A stretch of 64,000 nt of DNA from Streptosporangium subroseum (GCF_900188345.1 NZ_FZOD01000013.1:124001-188000); one strand, 5' to 3'; shown: positions 42,292 through 50,989, numbered from the stretch's first letter. A program made the numbers and translations. The notes: a model not told the origin generated them from the sequence alone.

Positions 42292-43452
42292 TCAAGGTTG
42301 TGCGCGGCGCCGCTGGGACCGACGGGTGGAGGCGCGTCTGACCAGGTTCCAGGCGACCTCGGCGTCCCGGTCGGTGGAGGTGAGACGGCCGAGGGCGATT
42401 CGGGCGCAGCGGGCGCCCTGGTCGCGTAGGGACTGTGCGACGGTGGTGAGCCCGGCGGGGGCGGCGGCGTCGGTGTCGTCCCAGCCGCTGACGGTGACGT
42501 CGCCGGGAACGGCGAACCCCAGGCGGGCGGCGGTGCGGAGGGTGCCCAGGGCCAGCTCGTCGCCCATCGCGGCGATGGCGTCGCAGGCGTCCGGGCCGGT
42601 GAGCAGTTCGGCGGCGAGCGCCTCGGCCTCGCGGGCGCTGTTGATCGAGCAGACGGCCACGCGGACCTGCGACCACTCGCCGCCGGCCTTGGCCCAGGCG
42701 TCGCGGAAGCCGAGCAGACGCCGGCGGGTGACCCGGAAGGTCGCGGCGTCGGGGTCGATCCCGGACGCGGCGCCGGCGGTTGTGGCGTCGGGGTCGATTC
42801 CGGACGCGGCGCCGGGAACGGTGCCCGCGGTCGCGGCGCCGAAGGTCACGGTGGAGATTCTGTCGCGGTCGAGCGGAAAGCTGAGCACCGCCGGTCGCCG
42901 CGCGCCCGCGAACACCTCGCGGCCCACGGCCTCGGCGGCGGCCCGGTCGTCCACGGCCACGAAGGAGAGGCCGTCACGGCGCGGCCCGCCGTGGACCACG
43001 GCGGGCAGGCCGGTGGCGGCGATGGCGTCGATGACGGGGTCGTCGTCGGCGGTGGTCCAGACGACAAAGCCGTCGACGGCCGCCTCGGTGACCCGGTCGA
43101 CGTCGGAGGGGCCTCCGGTGATGGGGACGAGGGTCAGTGCCATGCCGTGGTCGGCGCAGACCCCTGCGACGCCGGACAGGAAGCGGGTCGCCTGCGGGTC
43201 GTCGAAGGCATAGGTGAGGTGCTCGCCGAGGACGACGCCCAGGGTGCCGGTACGGCCCCGGCGCAGTGAGCGCGCTCCGGGGTGCGGGCCCGGGTAGCCG
43301 AGGCGCTCGGCGGCCTCGCGGACCCTGGCCCTGGTGTCGGCGGAGACCCGCTCGGGCCGGCCGTAGGTGTAGGAGACGGTCATCACCGACACCCCGGCCG
43401 CATGGGCGACCTCCACCATGGTCGCTCGCCGCCGGGCCGCCGTCTCGCTCAT
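42292..43452 (-). CDS. LacI-family transcriptional regulator
   Basis: 386 residues. HTH MVEVAHAAGVSVMTVSYTYG followed by hinge helix residues and a periplasmic-binding-protein-like effector domain (FVVWTTADDDPVIDAI, FVAVDDRAAAEAVG, VSGWDDTDAAAPAGLTTVAQ). An in-frame 39-bp duplication has inserted AASGIDPDA twice near the middle. Divergent from an MFS transporter with a palindrome between; likely represses it. Confidence 0.92.
   Translation of the reverse strand: MSETAARRRATMVEVAHAAGVSVMTVSYTYGRPERVSADTRARVREAAERLGYPGPHPGARSLRRGRTGTLGVVLGEHLTYAFDDPQATRFLSGVAGVCADHGMALTLVPITGGPSDVDRVTEAAVDGFVVWTTADDDPVIDAIAATGLPAVVHGGPRRDGLSFVAVDDRAAAEAVGREVFAGARRPAVLSFPLDRDRISTVTFGAATAGTVPGAASGIDPDATTAGAASGIDPDAATFRVTRRRLLGFRDAWAKAGGEWSQVRVAVCSINSAREAEALAAELLTGPDACDAIAAMGDELALGTLRTAARLGFAVPGDVTVSGWDDTDAAAPAGLTTVAQSLRDQGARCARIALGRLTSTDRDAEVAWNLVRRASTRRSQRRRAQP
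42745..42822. repeat. 39-bp in-frame tandem duplication in the LacI-type gene
   Basis: GGCGTCGGGGTCGATCCCGG at 42745 recurs at 42784 with two substitutions in the first 31 bp. Translated, it doubles an AASGIDPDA segment on the surface of the effector domain. Confidence 0.85.
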
Positions 43453-43476
43453 GAGCAGAGGATATCTATTCAGGAT

Positions 43477-43501
43477 TATGATCTTTGTGTATCGTTACAC
43501 A
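43477..43501 (+). promoter_or_regulatory. -10 element and LacI-type operator of the MFS gene
   Basis: TATGAT (43477-43482) matches the -10 consensus at five of six bases. It is followed at 43486-43501 by the perfect palindrome TGTGTA-TCGT-TACACA, positioned over the expected start of transcription. The MFS ATG is at 43503 without a Shine-Dalgarno. Confidence 0.65.
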
Positions 43502-43502
43502 C

Positions 43503-44870
43503 ATGCCGATTCCGAAGGGCGCCGTCCGCGCACGCACCGCCTGCGTAAGCTTCGCCGCCTTCGGTGCTTTTTGGGGGGTCTGGGGTGCTTCGGTGCCCGC
43601 GATCCGGGCCCAGGCGGAGATCGGTGACGGCCAGTTGGGGACGGCGCTGCTGTTCGTGGGTGCCGGGGCTCTGCCCACGATGCTCGCCACCGGAAGGGCG
43701 GTGGATCGCTGGGGATATCGGGTGACGGCCGCCCTGCTCGTGGTGCTCGGCGCGGTGGGGGTGGCGGTGGCCGCCACGGCGCGAGACTTCCTGAGTCTGT
43801 CGGCGGGACTGGCGCTGCTCGGCGCGTCCTCCGGTGCGGCGGACGTCGCCATCAACGCGGCGGCGGGCTCGGCCGAACGAGCGGCGGGAAGACCGGTCGT
43901 CATCCGCGCACACGGGTTCTTCTCCGCGGGGGTGGTGCTCGGCAGTCTCTCCACCGGGCTGCTGGCCGGTCTCGGGACACCGGTCATCGTGCCGTTCCTC
44001 CTGGTAGCGGCCCTCCTGGTGGGAGCGGGTCTCGCCGTCATGGCCGACGGACGGGCGGCCTCCGCGCTGCCGGGCGCGGGCGGGTGGGTCGTTTCGACGG
44101 TGCCGGGGACGGGCGGGCAGGCCGTTTCGACGATGCCGGGCGCGGATGGGCGGTCCGCTCCGGCGGTGCCGGGCGTGGAGGGGCGGGCGGTCTTGGCGGG
44201 AGCGGAGCGCGATGCGGCACGTGGGCCCGCGTCGCGAAGGGCAGGCGTGCGCCTGCTGCCCCTACTGGTGATCGGCGGGCTGGGCGCGCTGGCCTTCGGC
44301 CTGGAGAACGCCCACCAGAGCTGGGGGGCGGTCTATCTCGCCGACATGCTCGCCGCGGGCCCGGTGCTCGCCGCGGCCGGCCCGGCGGTCTTCGCCGCCA
44401 TCGTCGCCCTCACCCGTTTCACGGCGGGCTCGGTGGGATCCCGCCGGGCCACACCCCTGCTCGTCGCCGGTGCCACGACGGCCGGTGTCGGAACCCTGGT
44501 GGTGGCCGTCGCCGATGCCGTGCCGATCGCCCTGCTCGGGCTCGCCCTGGCCGCGGCCGGTACGGCGGTGCTCTTTCCCACGCTGATCAGCCTTGTCACC
44601 GCACACGTCGACGACGCCGCGCGGGGGCGGGCGACGTCCATCGTGACCACCGTGGCCTACCTGGGGTTCCTCGCAGGGCCGGTCTACGTCGGACGTTGGG
44701 CCGAGGCGACCGGCCTCTCCGGGGCGATGGTGGCGGTGGCCGCCCTGGCCGCCACCCTCGCCATCCTGGCCTGGCCGGCCCTTCGGTCGGTCGTTCGCCC
44801 CGGCTCCTCGTGGGATGTGATCCCGGATGATCTCGGCCTTGCCGAGAAGGCATCCAGCCGTGACTCGTGA
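43503..44870 (+). CDS. MFS transporter
   Basis: 455 residues, 12 hydrophobic segments in two halves. The first half begins ACVSFAAFGAFWGVWGASVP; the pattern GRAVDRWGYR is the MFS loop-2/3 motif. The central cytosolic loop contains four 11-residue PGxGGxxV repeats, a low-complexity expansion. Probably exports or imports a sugar or drug under LacI control; substrate unknown. Confidence 0.88.
   Translation: MPIPKGAVRARTACVSFAAFGAFWGVWGASVPAIRAQAEIGDGQLGTALLFVGAGALPTMLATGRAVDRWGYRVTAALLVVLGAVGVAVAATARDFLSLSAGLALLGASSGAADVAINAAAGSAERAAGRPVVIRAHGFFSAGVVLGSLSTGLLAGLGTPVIVPFLLVAALLVGAGLAVMADGRAASALPGAGGWVVSTVPGTGGQAVSTMPGADGRSAPAVPGVEGRAVLAGAERDAARGPASRRAGVRLLPLLVIGGLGALAFGLENAHQSWGAVYLADMLAAGPVLAAAGPAVFAAIVALTRFTAGSVGSRRATPLLVAGATTAGVGTLVVAVADAVPIALLGLALAAAGTAVLFPTLISLVTAHVDDAARGRATSIVTTVAYLGFLAGPVYVGRWAEATGLSGAMVAVAALAATLAILAWPALRSVVRPGSSWDVIPDDLGLAEKASSRDS
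44070..44201. repeat. Four 33-bp in-frame repeats in the MFS central loop
   Basis: Units begin at 44070, 44103, 44136 and 44169 and encode PGAGGWVVSTV, PGTGGQAVSTM, PGADGRSAPAV and PGVEGRAVLAG. The period of 33 keeps the frame. Confidence 0.9.
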
Positions 44871-44998
44871 CGGGCACATTCCACCCGTAGGCCGAGAAAG
44901 GCCTCCAGTTTTGATCCGTGACAGCACGTCCCGTCGGAGGTCGGGGAAGACTCCGGTCCTGACGCGTGACGGCAGACCCCACCGGAGGCCGGGCATGT
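44838..44998. repeat. Degenerate tandem repeat of about 49 bp
   Basis: Copies start near 44838, 44890, 44939 and (partial) 44987, each with GGCCGAGAA-like starts, a CTCC core and CGTGAC. The first overlaps the end of the MFS gene; the rest fills the gap before the second MFS gene. No other feature is visible up to 45154. Confidence 0.75.
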
Positions 44999-45172
44999 TT
45001 TGTGGCATAAACTCTGGGGCCGTTGTGTTCTGAACGGACGCACACCCCGTACGAACACACGCACTGACCGCTCGGCGGCCGCGACAGCGGTATCACCCCG
45101 GTCGAAGCCCGTCACCCCCGGCGGGCTTCCGAGCCGGGCGGAGTCTCCGTCTGGATGTTGGATGGAGATCCG

Positions 45173-46390
45173 TTGAAGTCGTATTTCGCCGTGCTCGGCT
45201 CGCCCGGAGCATGGCGCTTCCTCGTCCCCGCGTTCATCGCGCGCCTGCCGTACGCGATGCTCCAGCTCGGGGTTCTTCTGCTCGTGCACTGGTCCACCGG
45301 TTCGTACGGCGCGGCAGGCATCGCCGCCGCCGCTGCCGCGGTGTCACCGGCGCTGGTCGGCCCGCAGACCGGACGGCTCGCCGACAGGTACGGCCAGGCG
45401 AAGGTGCTGATCCCGCAGGTCGTCGTGCACGCCGCCGCGCTGGGCGCCCTGCTGCTCCTCGCCTCGGCACGCGTCTCGGCGGTCCCGCTGGTGGTCGTCT
45501 CGGCGCTGGCCGGCGCCACGGTGCCGCAGGTCGGCTCGATGGTCCGTGCCCGCTGGGCGCACGTGCTCGGCGGCTCGGGCAGGCTGAGTACGGCCTTCGC
45601 CCTGGAGTCCATCACCGACGAGCTGACCTTCACCCTCGCGCCGGTGCTGCTGGTGGCCATCTCGACCGGTTTCTCGCCGGTCTGGGCGCTGCTCGTGGCA
45701 CTGGTCATGGTCGTGGCCGGGACGCTCGTGTTCGCCGCGGTCCGCAAGGGCGCCCCCGAGCCGATGCCGGTGCGGGTCCGTTCCCAGCACGGGGTGCTGC
45801 GGCTGCGCGGCGTGGCCGTGCTCGCGGTGGCCTTCGTCGCCCTCGGCACCGTCTTCGGCAGCCTTCAGGTCGGCATCACCTCCTACACCGCGGCCCTCGG
45901 CCACGCCGCCGCCGCCGGGCCGATCTACGCGAGCTTCTCCGGCGCCAGCTTCGTCGGTGGCATTCTCTACGGCGTGGTCAGCTGGCGGATCGGCGCCCCG
46001 GCCAGGCTGGCCGCCACCCTCGGCCTGCTCTCCGCGGCCACCGTCGCCCTGACGCTCGCCGGATCCATCCCGCTGCTGTACGGCGGGGCGGTCTTGGCCG
46101 GGTTTGTCATCGCCCCCGCCCTCATCACCGGCTACACCCTGGTGGAGGGCCTGATCCCGGCCGAGGTCAGGACCGAGGCGTTCGCCTGGCTCAACGGATC
46201 CGTCGGGCTGGGCATCGCCCTCGGTGCGGCCGTCGCCGGTCAGCTCGTGGACCGCTTCGGCGAGGCCCTGGCCTTTTTTGTCCCTCCGGTCACGACCGGC
46301 CTGGCCGCCCTGCTCGTGCTGGCCTTCCTGCGCAGCCTGCGGCCCGGAGCCGACCGCGCCCAGGCCCGCGAACTGGTCACGACCGCCTGA
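45173..46390 (+). CDS. MFS transporter
   Basis: 405 residues with 12 helices; early segment LGSPGAWRFLVPAFIARLPY and loop motif TGRLADRYGQAKVL. Differs from the upstream MFS in sequence, so not a recent copy. I favour TTG at 45173 because GGAG lies 5-6 bp upstream; ATG at 45155 would add six residues. Ends just before a bidirectional hairpin. Confidence 0.88.
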   Translation: MKSYFAVLGSPGAWRFLVPAFIARLPYAMLQLGVLLLVHWSTGSYGAAGIAAAAAAVSPALVGPQTGRLADRYGQAKVLIPQVVVHAAALGALLLLASARVSAVPLVVVSALAGATVPQVGSMVRARWAHVLGGSGRLSTAFALESITDELTFTLAPVLLVAISTGFSPVWALLVALVMVVAGTLVFAAVRKGAPEPMPVRVRSQHGVLRLRGVAVLAVAFVALGTVFGSLQVGITSYTAALGHAAAAGPIYASFSGASFVGGILYGVVSWRIGAPARLAATLGLLSAATVALTLAGSIPLLYGGAVLAGFVIAPALITGYTLVEGLIPAEVRTEAFAWLNGSVGLGIALGAAVAGQLVDRFGEALAFFVPPVTTGLAALLVLAFLRSLRPGADRAQARELVTTA

Positions 46391-46414
46391 GAGCCGAGTC
46401 CTGGCCGGGACGCC

Positions 46415-46446
46415 AAGAGGGACCGCTCGGGAGCGGTCCCTCTTTG
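46415..46446. terminator. Bidirectional hairpin terminator
   Basis: A 14-bp complementary stem (46415-46428 with 46431-46444) between the convergent MFS and desaturase genes ends CCCTCTTT on the plus strand. Confidence 0.85.
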
Positions 46447-46472
46447 GAGAACGATCAGGCCGGGGGAGGGGA

Positions 46473-47405
46473 TCAGGCGCCGGCGGCCTGGCGGGCGCGG
46501 CGGGCCTCGCGGCGCTCGACGAAGCGGGAGGCGGAGGTCTCGATGCGGGCGAGGAACTCCGAGAGCTCATCGCGGGCCTTCTCACCGTCGGCGTCGAGAT
46601 CCGTCATCTCGAACACGCCCCACTGGCGCAGGACGGGCATGAGGACGTCGTCGATGTGCAGGCGCAGGTCGTAGATACCGGCGTTGGCGATGGTCATCGC
46701 CTTGCGGGTGAAACCCTCGATCCCGGTGCCGGGCATCTGGAAGGTGGTGACCACGTCGGTCACGGCCCGCATGGTCTGGGCGGGGGCGAGCTTGAAGGCC
46801 GCGTTGAGCAGGTTGCGGTAGAAGAGCATGTGCAGGTTCTCGTCGGCGGCGATCCTGGCGAGCAGGCGCTCGCAGTTCGGGTCCTGGGAGGCCTTGCCGG
46901 TGTTGCGATGGGAGATCCGGGTGGCCAGTTCCTGGAAGGAGACGTAGGCCAGCGAGGGGAGTACACCGTCGTAGGAGTTGGTGAAACCCTCGCCCATGTG
47001 CACCATCCGGGCGCGCTCCAGCGCGACCGGGTCGACCGCGCGGGTGACCGTCAGATAATCGCGGATCGCGACGGCGTGTCGGCCCTCTTCGGCCGTCCAC
47101 CGGTGGACCCAGGTGCCCCATGCCGCGTCGCGGCCGAAGGTCGTGGCGATCTCATGGTGGTAGCTGGGGAGGTTGTCCTCGGTCAGCAGGTTGACGATGA
47201 GGGAGATCCGGGCCTCTTCGGGGATCTTCGAGTCGGTCTCGGCCCAGGCCTCGCCACCGAAGACGCCGTCGTAGTTCGTCCCCTCCGCCCAGGGGACATA
47301 CTCATGCGGGAACCACTCCTTGGCCACCGCGTGGTGGCGGTCCAGCTCACCCGCGACAACGGGCTCAAGCTCCAGCAGCAGCTCGGTCTCACTGAACTCA
47401 CGCAT
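46473..47405 (-). CDS. Acyl-[acyl-carrier-protein] desaturase
   Basis: 310 residues. Diiron ligands appear as two E...ExxH sets: TEDNLPSYHHE with EEGRHA, and the later AADENLHMLF. This is the soluble DesA/FAB2 family that introduces a double bond in fatty acyl-ACP. ATG at 47405 is preceded by GGGAGAGC. Its control region has a perfect 20-bp palindrome. Confidence 0.92.
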   Translation of the reverse strand: MREFSETELLLELEPVVAGELDRHHAVAKEWFPHEYVPWAEGTNYDGVFGGEAWAETDSKIPEEARISLIVNLLTEDNLPSYHHEIATTFGRDAAWGTWVHRWTAEEGRHAVAIRDYLTVTRAVDPVALERARMVHMGEGFTNSYDGVLPSLAYVSFQELATRISHRNTGKASQDPNCERLLARIAADENLHMLFYRNLLNAAFKLAPAQTMRAVTDVVTTFQMPGTGIEGFTRKAMTIANAGIYDLRLHIDDVLMPVLRQWGVFEMTDLDADGEKARDELSEFLARIETSASRFVERREARRARQAAGA

Positions 47406-47435
47406 AAGGCTCTCCCTCACAGACTACGGAACCGT

Positions 47436-47455
47436 AACCTACGTTAGCGTAGGTT
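47436..47455. promoter_or_regulatory. Perfect palindromic operator AACCTACG-TTAG-CGTAGGTT
   Basis: 8-bp arms without mismatch, 31 bp upstream of the desaturase start. Likely the site of a TetR-type fatty-acid regulator (inference); no such regulator is encoded in the window. Confidence 0.7.
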
Positions 47456-47538
47456 GATCGGAAGCGGTAAGCGAGATATGTCTCATTGGATGCCTATTGG
47501 TGGATTTGGCGAGGCCGCGGCCGGGACCCTGAGATCGG

Positions 47539-48321
47539 TCAGGTGGAGTGGAGACCGACCGACTCGCGAGGGCGCCGGACGTCGTCCGCGGACGGCTGGG
47601 CGGGGACCGTCGCGTGGGCGCCGAGACGGTCGGCTCCGGGTGATCGGTGGGTGAGGGGGCCCGCGTTCTCACGCTTCCGGTCGTCCGCGCCGCGAGGAGC
47701 CGGAACCACGCTCGCGCGCTTCCAGCCGCCCACGCCGCGGGCGGCCAGGAAGATCAGCACGATCTCGGTGAGCACCAGCAGGCGTTCGATCAGGCCGTAG
47801 TAGTCGGAGCCGTCAATCAGATCCGCGGTCAGTGAGCCCGGGTGAGCCGCGAGGAACGCCGCCAGGAACACCACGGACAACGCGCTGACGGCTGACAGCG
47901 CCCGGTCGCCGGAGCGCCGGCCGAGCATCCAGCCCGCGCAGGGCAGGGCGGTGAAGACCACGGCCGCCGACCAGCGGTGGATCTCCCCGCCGATCGACAC
48001 GACGTCGGGCGCCGAGTCGGTGGGGAATCCCGCGGTGAGAAGGAGGCCCAGCGCGGCGGCGAGGAGCATCACGCGCGCCGCGGCACTGCGCGCCGGGTCC
48101 ACCCGGGTCAGGCCGAACGCGGTCCACAGGGATCCCATGGCCAGCATGATCGTGCCGCCGACCAGCGCCCAGGCGCTGGTGCCGACCAGTGCGTAGTCAC
48201 TGATCAGGCCGCTCGCCGGGTTCACCGTGTCGGCCGCGGCCACGTGCGCGTAGGCCATCGCGGCCAGGGCGAGTGCCGCCCCGGCCATCCCCGGCCAGCG
48301 TGACAGGGGGGCTTCCTTCAT
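47539..48321 (-). CDS. DUF998-family membrane protein
   Basis: 260 residues with six helices in the first 200 residues (GAALALAAMAYAHVAAAD, WALVGGTIMLAMGSLWTAFG, and further pairs). The pattern PTDSAPDVVSIGGEIHRWSA is typical of DUF998. A disordered C-terminal tail of about 60 residues follows. Start overlaps the glycosyltransferase stop by 4 bp. Confidence 0.82.
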   Translation of the reverse strand: MKEAPLSRWPGMAGAALALAAMAYAHVAAADTVNPASGLISDYALVGTSAWALVGGTIMLAMGSLWTAFGLTRVDPARSAAARVMLLAAALGLLLTAGFPTDSAPDVVSIGGEIHRWSAAVVFTALPCAGWMLGRRSGDRALSAVSALSVVFLAAFLAAHPGSLTADLIDGSDYYGLIERLLVLTEIVLIFLAARGVGGWKRASVVPAPRGADDRKRENAGPLTHRSPGADRLGAHATVPAQPSADDVRRPRESVGLHST

Positions 48322-49544
48322 CGGGCCACCTCCTGGTAGATCGCCTCGAAGCGGGAGAGGGAGGACTGGTGGTCGTGGGTCACCGCGATCGCACGGCTCG
48401 CGGCGCCCATGGCGGCGCGCAGGCCGGGCGAGCCGAGCAGGCCGGTCAGGTGGCGGGCCAGCTGCTGGGAGTTCCCCGGCGTGAACAGGTAACCGTTCTC
48501 GCCGGGCCGTACCAGATGGGGCAGGGCCATCGCGTCGGCGGCGACGACCGGCAACCCGGTGGCCATGGCCTCCAGCGTGGCGATGCTCTGCAGCTCCGCG
48601 ACGCCCGGCATGGCGAAGACGTCTGCGGCGGCGTACGCCTGGGGGAGCATCTCGTCGGGGACGAACCCCAGGAAGATCACTCGGTCCCCGACCCCGATCC
48701 GGTGCGCGAGCTTCGCGAGCGCCACCCGCTGCCCGCCGGTGCCGACTAGAGCGATCTGGGCGTCGGTGTTGTTGAGGACGTACGGCAGGGCGCGGATGAG
48801 CTCGTCCAGCCGTTTCTCCTCGTCCAGGCGTCCGACGAACAGCACGGTGTCCCGGTCGGGCAGGTCGAAGGCCTTGCGTGCCCACAGCTTGGGCTCGGCG
48901 CGCGGCTGGAACCTCTCCAGGTCGATACCGCAGGAGATGGGCTCCACCGAGCGGCTGAAGCCCTTGCCCATGAGCAGCCCCGCCGCGATGCGGGTCGGCG
49001 TGGTCACCCGGTCCACGCGGGAGAAGACACGGTTGAAGTCGCGCCAGGCGATCGCACCCGCCCGCACGCGGAGCCGTTCGGGGATGTGCGCGAACTGGAA
49101 GAGGTTGTCCGGCATGAAGTGGTTGGTCGCCACCACCGGGACGCCCTCGCGCCGGGCGGCGGAGATCGAGGCCCGGCCGACGACGAAGTGCCCCTGGACG
49201 TGGACCACGTCCGGGGCGATCTCCCCGATCAGCCGGTCCAGCCGGGTCGGCACCGAGATCCGCATGGTCGGGTGGACCAGCAGCGGCGCCGAGCGCAGCC
49301 GGTGCACGGTCACCCCGTCCACGCGGTCGACCCTGGCCGGCCCCTCGTCCGAGGCGCAGACCACGTGGACGTCGTTGCCCCGTTCCGCCAGACCGCAGGC
49401 CAGCCGGTGGGTGAAGTAGGCGGCGCCGTTCACGTCCGGCGGGTAGGTGTCGGTCCCGATCATCACCCGGCGCGGACGGGAGGCGAGGGGACCGGGAGCG
49501 AGCGTGGGGGCGGCGACTGACATGACCATGGGGGCTCCGTTCAT
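48318..49544 (-). CDS. GT4-family glycosyltransferase
   Basis: 408 residues, GT-B fold. N-terminal GTDTYPPDVNGAAYFTHRLA, VVHVQGHFVVG, and TNHFMPDNL; C-terminal donor site LFVGRLDEEKRLDELI, GFVPDEMLPQAYAAADVFAM and the E...E motif ELQSIATLEAMATGLPVVA. Similar enzymes glycosylate lipids or cell-wall precursors. Both ends overlap neighbours by ATGA. ATG 49544 favoured by coupling; ATG 49529 has GGAG upstream. Confidence 0.88.
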   Translation of the reverse strand: MNGAPMVMSVAAPTLAPGPLASRPRRVMIGTDTYPPDVNGAAYFTHRLACGLAERGNDVHVVCASDEGPARVDRVDGVTVHRLRSAPLLVHPTMRISVPTRLDRLIGEIAPDVVHVQGHFVVGRASISAARREGVPVVATNHFMPDNLFQFAHIPERLRVRAGAIAWRDFNRVFSRVDRVTTPTRIAAGLLMGKGFSRSVEPISCGIDLERFQPRAEPKLWARKAFDLPDRDTVLFVGRLDEEKRLDELIRALPYVLNNTDAQIALVGTGGQRVALAKLAHRIGVGDRVIFLGFVPDEMLPQAYAAADVFAMPGVAELQSIATLEAMATGLPVVAADAMALPHLVRPGENGYLFTPGNSQQLARHLTGLLGSPGLRAAMGAASRAIAVTHDHQSSLSRFEAIYQEVAR

Positions 49545-50371
49545 CGGGCTATCGCGTCGTGCGTGGGGGACATCGGGGTGGTGCGTGCCAGCGCGACGGT
49601 GCCGGCGGCGGTGAGCGCCGCCGCCGCTAGCGCGATGAGCATGCTCGACGTGCTGGTCGGCAGCGGCTCGCCGAGAAGAAGCGCGCCGAAGGCGACGGCG
49701 GTGAGGGGGTCGGCCACCTGAAGGGCGGCGAAGGAGATGCCGAAGTGGCCGACGGCGTAGGCACGCTGCAGCAGGGCCAGCGCGATCAGGGCGGGCATCG
49801 GGACGGCGAGCAGGAACCAGGGCTCCCAGTTCCCGTCGACCAGGACGCGGGTGAGCGTGGCGGTCGCGCCGTACAGCACCCCCGCCGCCATGGCGAGCAG
49901 CCCCGCCCGCGCGGCCGGTGCGGCCTGCCCGGCGGTGATCCACAGCGCGAGAGCGGCGGTGGCCGCCCCCGCGAGCAAGGTCACCGCCCCTCCCGTGCTG
50001 AGGTGGGGGTCGCCGGTGTGCTCGGGCACGACCAGCACCAGGCCGATGAGCCCGATGGCGATCACGGCCGCGGCGGCGAGTTCGCCGGACTGGGGCCTGC
50101 GGCGTTGCAGGGCGGCGGCGCAGGGCAGGGCGAACAGGAGGCTGGCCACGCCCATCGGCTGGACCACCGTGAGGGGGCCGTACTTCAGCGCGACGATGTG
50201 CAGGGCGGTGCCGACCGCGATGGCGAGGCCGCCGAGCAGCCATCGGGGACGCCTGATCAGGTGACGGAGGTTGACGCGGGCCGTACTCGCCGCTTCGAAC
50301 TGTTGTAGCGCGGCGCCGAGTGCGAAGAACAGTGATCCCAGCAATGCCAGACCGACCGCCAACACAGTCAT
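49541..50371 (-). CDS. DMT/EamA-type membrane transporter
   Basis: 276 residues, about nine to ten helices. N-terminal half like a SMR-type pair (MTVLAVGLALLGSLFFALGA); LQVADPLTAVAFGALLLGE near the end is typical of DMT carriers. First gene of a three-gene coupled operon with the GT4 and DUF998 genes, so it may move a lipid-linked or nucleotide sugar (inference). ATG at 50371 behind GAGAGGAG. Confidence 0.85.
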   Translation of the reverse strand: MTVLAVGLALLGSLFFALGAALQQFEAASTARVNLRHLIRRPRWLLGGLAIAVGTALHIVALKYGPLTVVQPMGVASLLFALPCAAALQRRRPQSGELAAAAVIAIGLIGLVLVVPEHTGDPHLSTGGAVTLLAGAATAALALWITAGQAAPAARAGLLAMAAGVLYGATATLTRVLVDGNWEPWFLLAVPMPALIALALLQRAYAVGHFGISFAALQVADPLTAVAFGALLLGEPLPTSTSSMLIALAAAALTAAGTVALARTTPMSPTHDAIAR

Positions 50372-50514
50372 GCGCACTCCTCTCAAGCAGATGAAGACAT
50401 GGCGAGATGTCCGAAGCGCCTCGCTGAGGCGTCCGGATGTGGTCTTTCGGTGGACTAGTGGCAGCGTCCCGCGAAGGTGGCGCTCGGGCCATCGGGGTTC
50501 ACCCTGACTTCGAG

Positions 50515-50574
50515 GCGAATTCCCTGAGATTCGCGTCGGGGCTGTTGACCTGCTGGCTTCGCTTATCGTAGTTT
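50515..50574 (+). promoter_or_regulatory. Promoter with inverted repeat; predicted leaderless start
   Basis: GCGAAT-N8-ATTCGC (50515-50534) is followed by -35 TTGACC (50545-50550), 18-bp spacer and -10 TAGTTT (50569-50574). The predicted start coincides with the A of ATG at 50582, and no Shine-Dalgarno is present. Confidence 0.55.
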
Positions 50575-50581
50575 CGCGAGC

Positions 50582-50980
50582 ATGGATCTGGTCGGAGCCT
50601 GGAAGCTGATCGAATGGCGGATCGTCCGTACGGACGGGCGGGTCTCATATCCCTTCGGCCCGGACGCGGTGGGCCTGCTCTGCTACACGTCCGACGGCCA
50701 CATGAGCGCGACCGTCGCACGGGCCGGGCGCGTCCCGCTGCCTGCGAAGATCGCTCGGCACGCGTCGGCGGAGGCACAGGCCGAGGCGTTCGCGTCCTTC
50801 TTCTCCTGCGCGGGACGCTACGAGCTCCGAGACGGTCACGTGGCCCACGACATCGAGATGGCCCTCAACCCGGTCCTGGTCGGCACCCAGATCCGCGAGC
50901 TGAACTTCGACGACGACCGGCTCATCCTGGCCGCCGAGGAGAACGGCAGGTGGCACACGATGATCTGGGTACGGCCCTGA
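50582..50980 (+). CDS. Lipocalin-like domain protein
   Basis: 132 residues: LVGAWKLIEWRIV start, GLLCYTSDGHMSATVAR, and GTQIRELNFDDDRLILAAE are the hallmark of the lipocalin-like (PF13924-type) family. Cytosolic, presumably binds a small hydrophobic ligand; function unknown. Convergent with dedA-like gene 9 bp away. Confidence 0.85.
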   Translation: MDLVGAWKLIEWRIVRTDGRVSYPFGPDAVGLLCYTSDGHMSATVARAGRVPLPAKIARHASAEAQAEAFASFFSCAGRYELRDGHVAHDIEMALNPVLVGTQIRELNFDDDRLILAAEENGRWHTMIWVRP

Positions 50981-50989
50981 GCGCGGCCG

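Noticed and set aside
45211..46674. 487-codon frame overlapping the second MFS gene
   Set aside because: Low-complexity arginine-rich product; the MFS frame has 12 helices.
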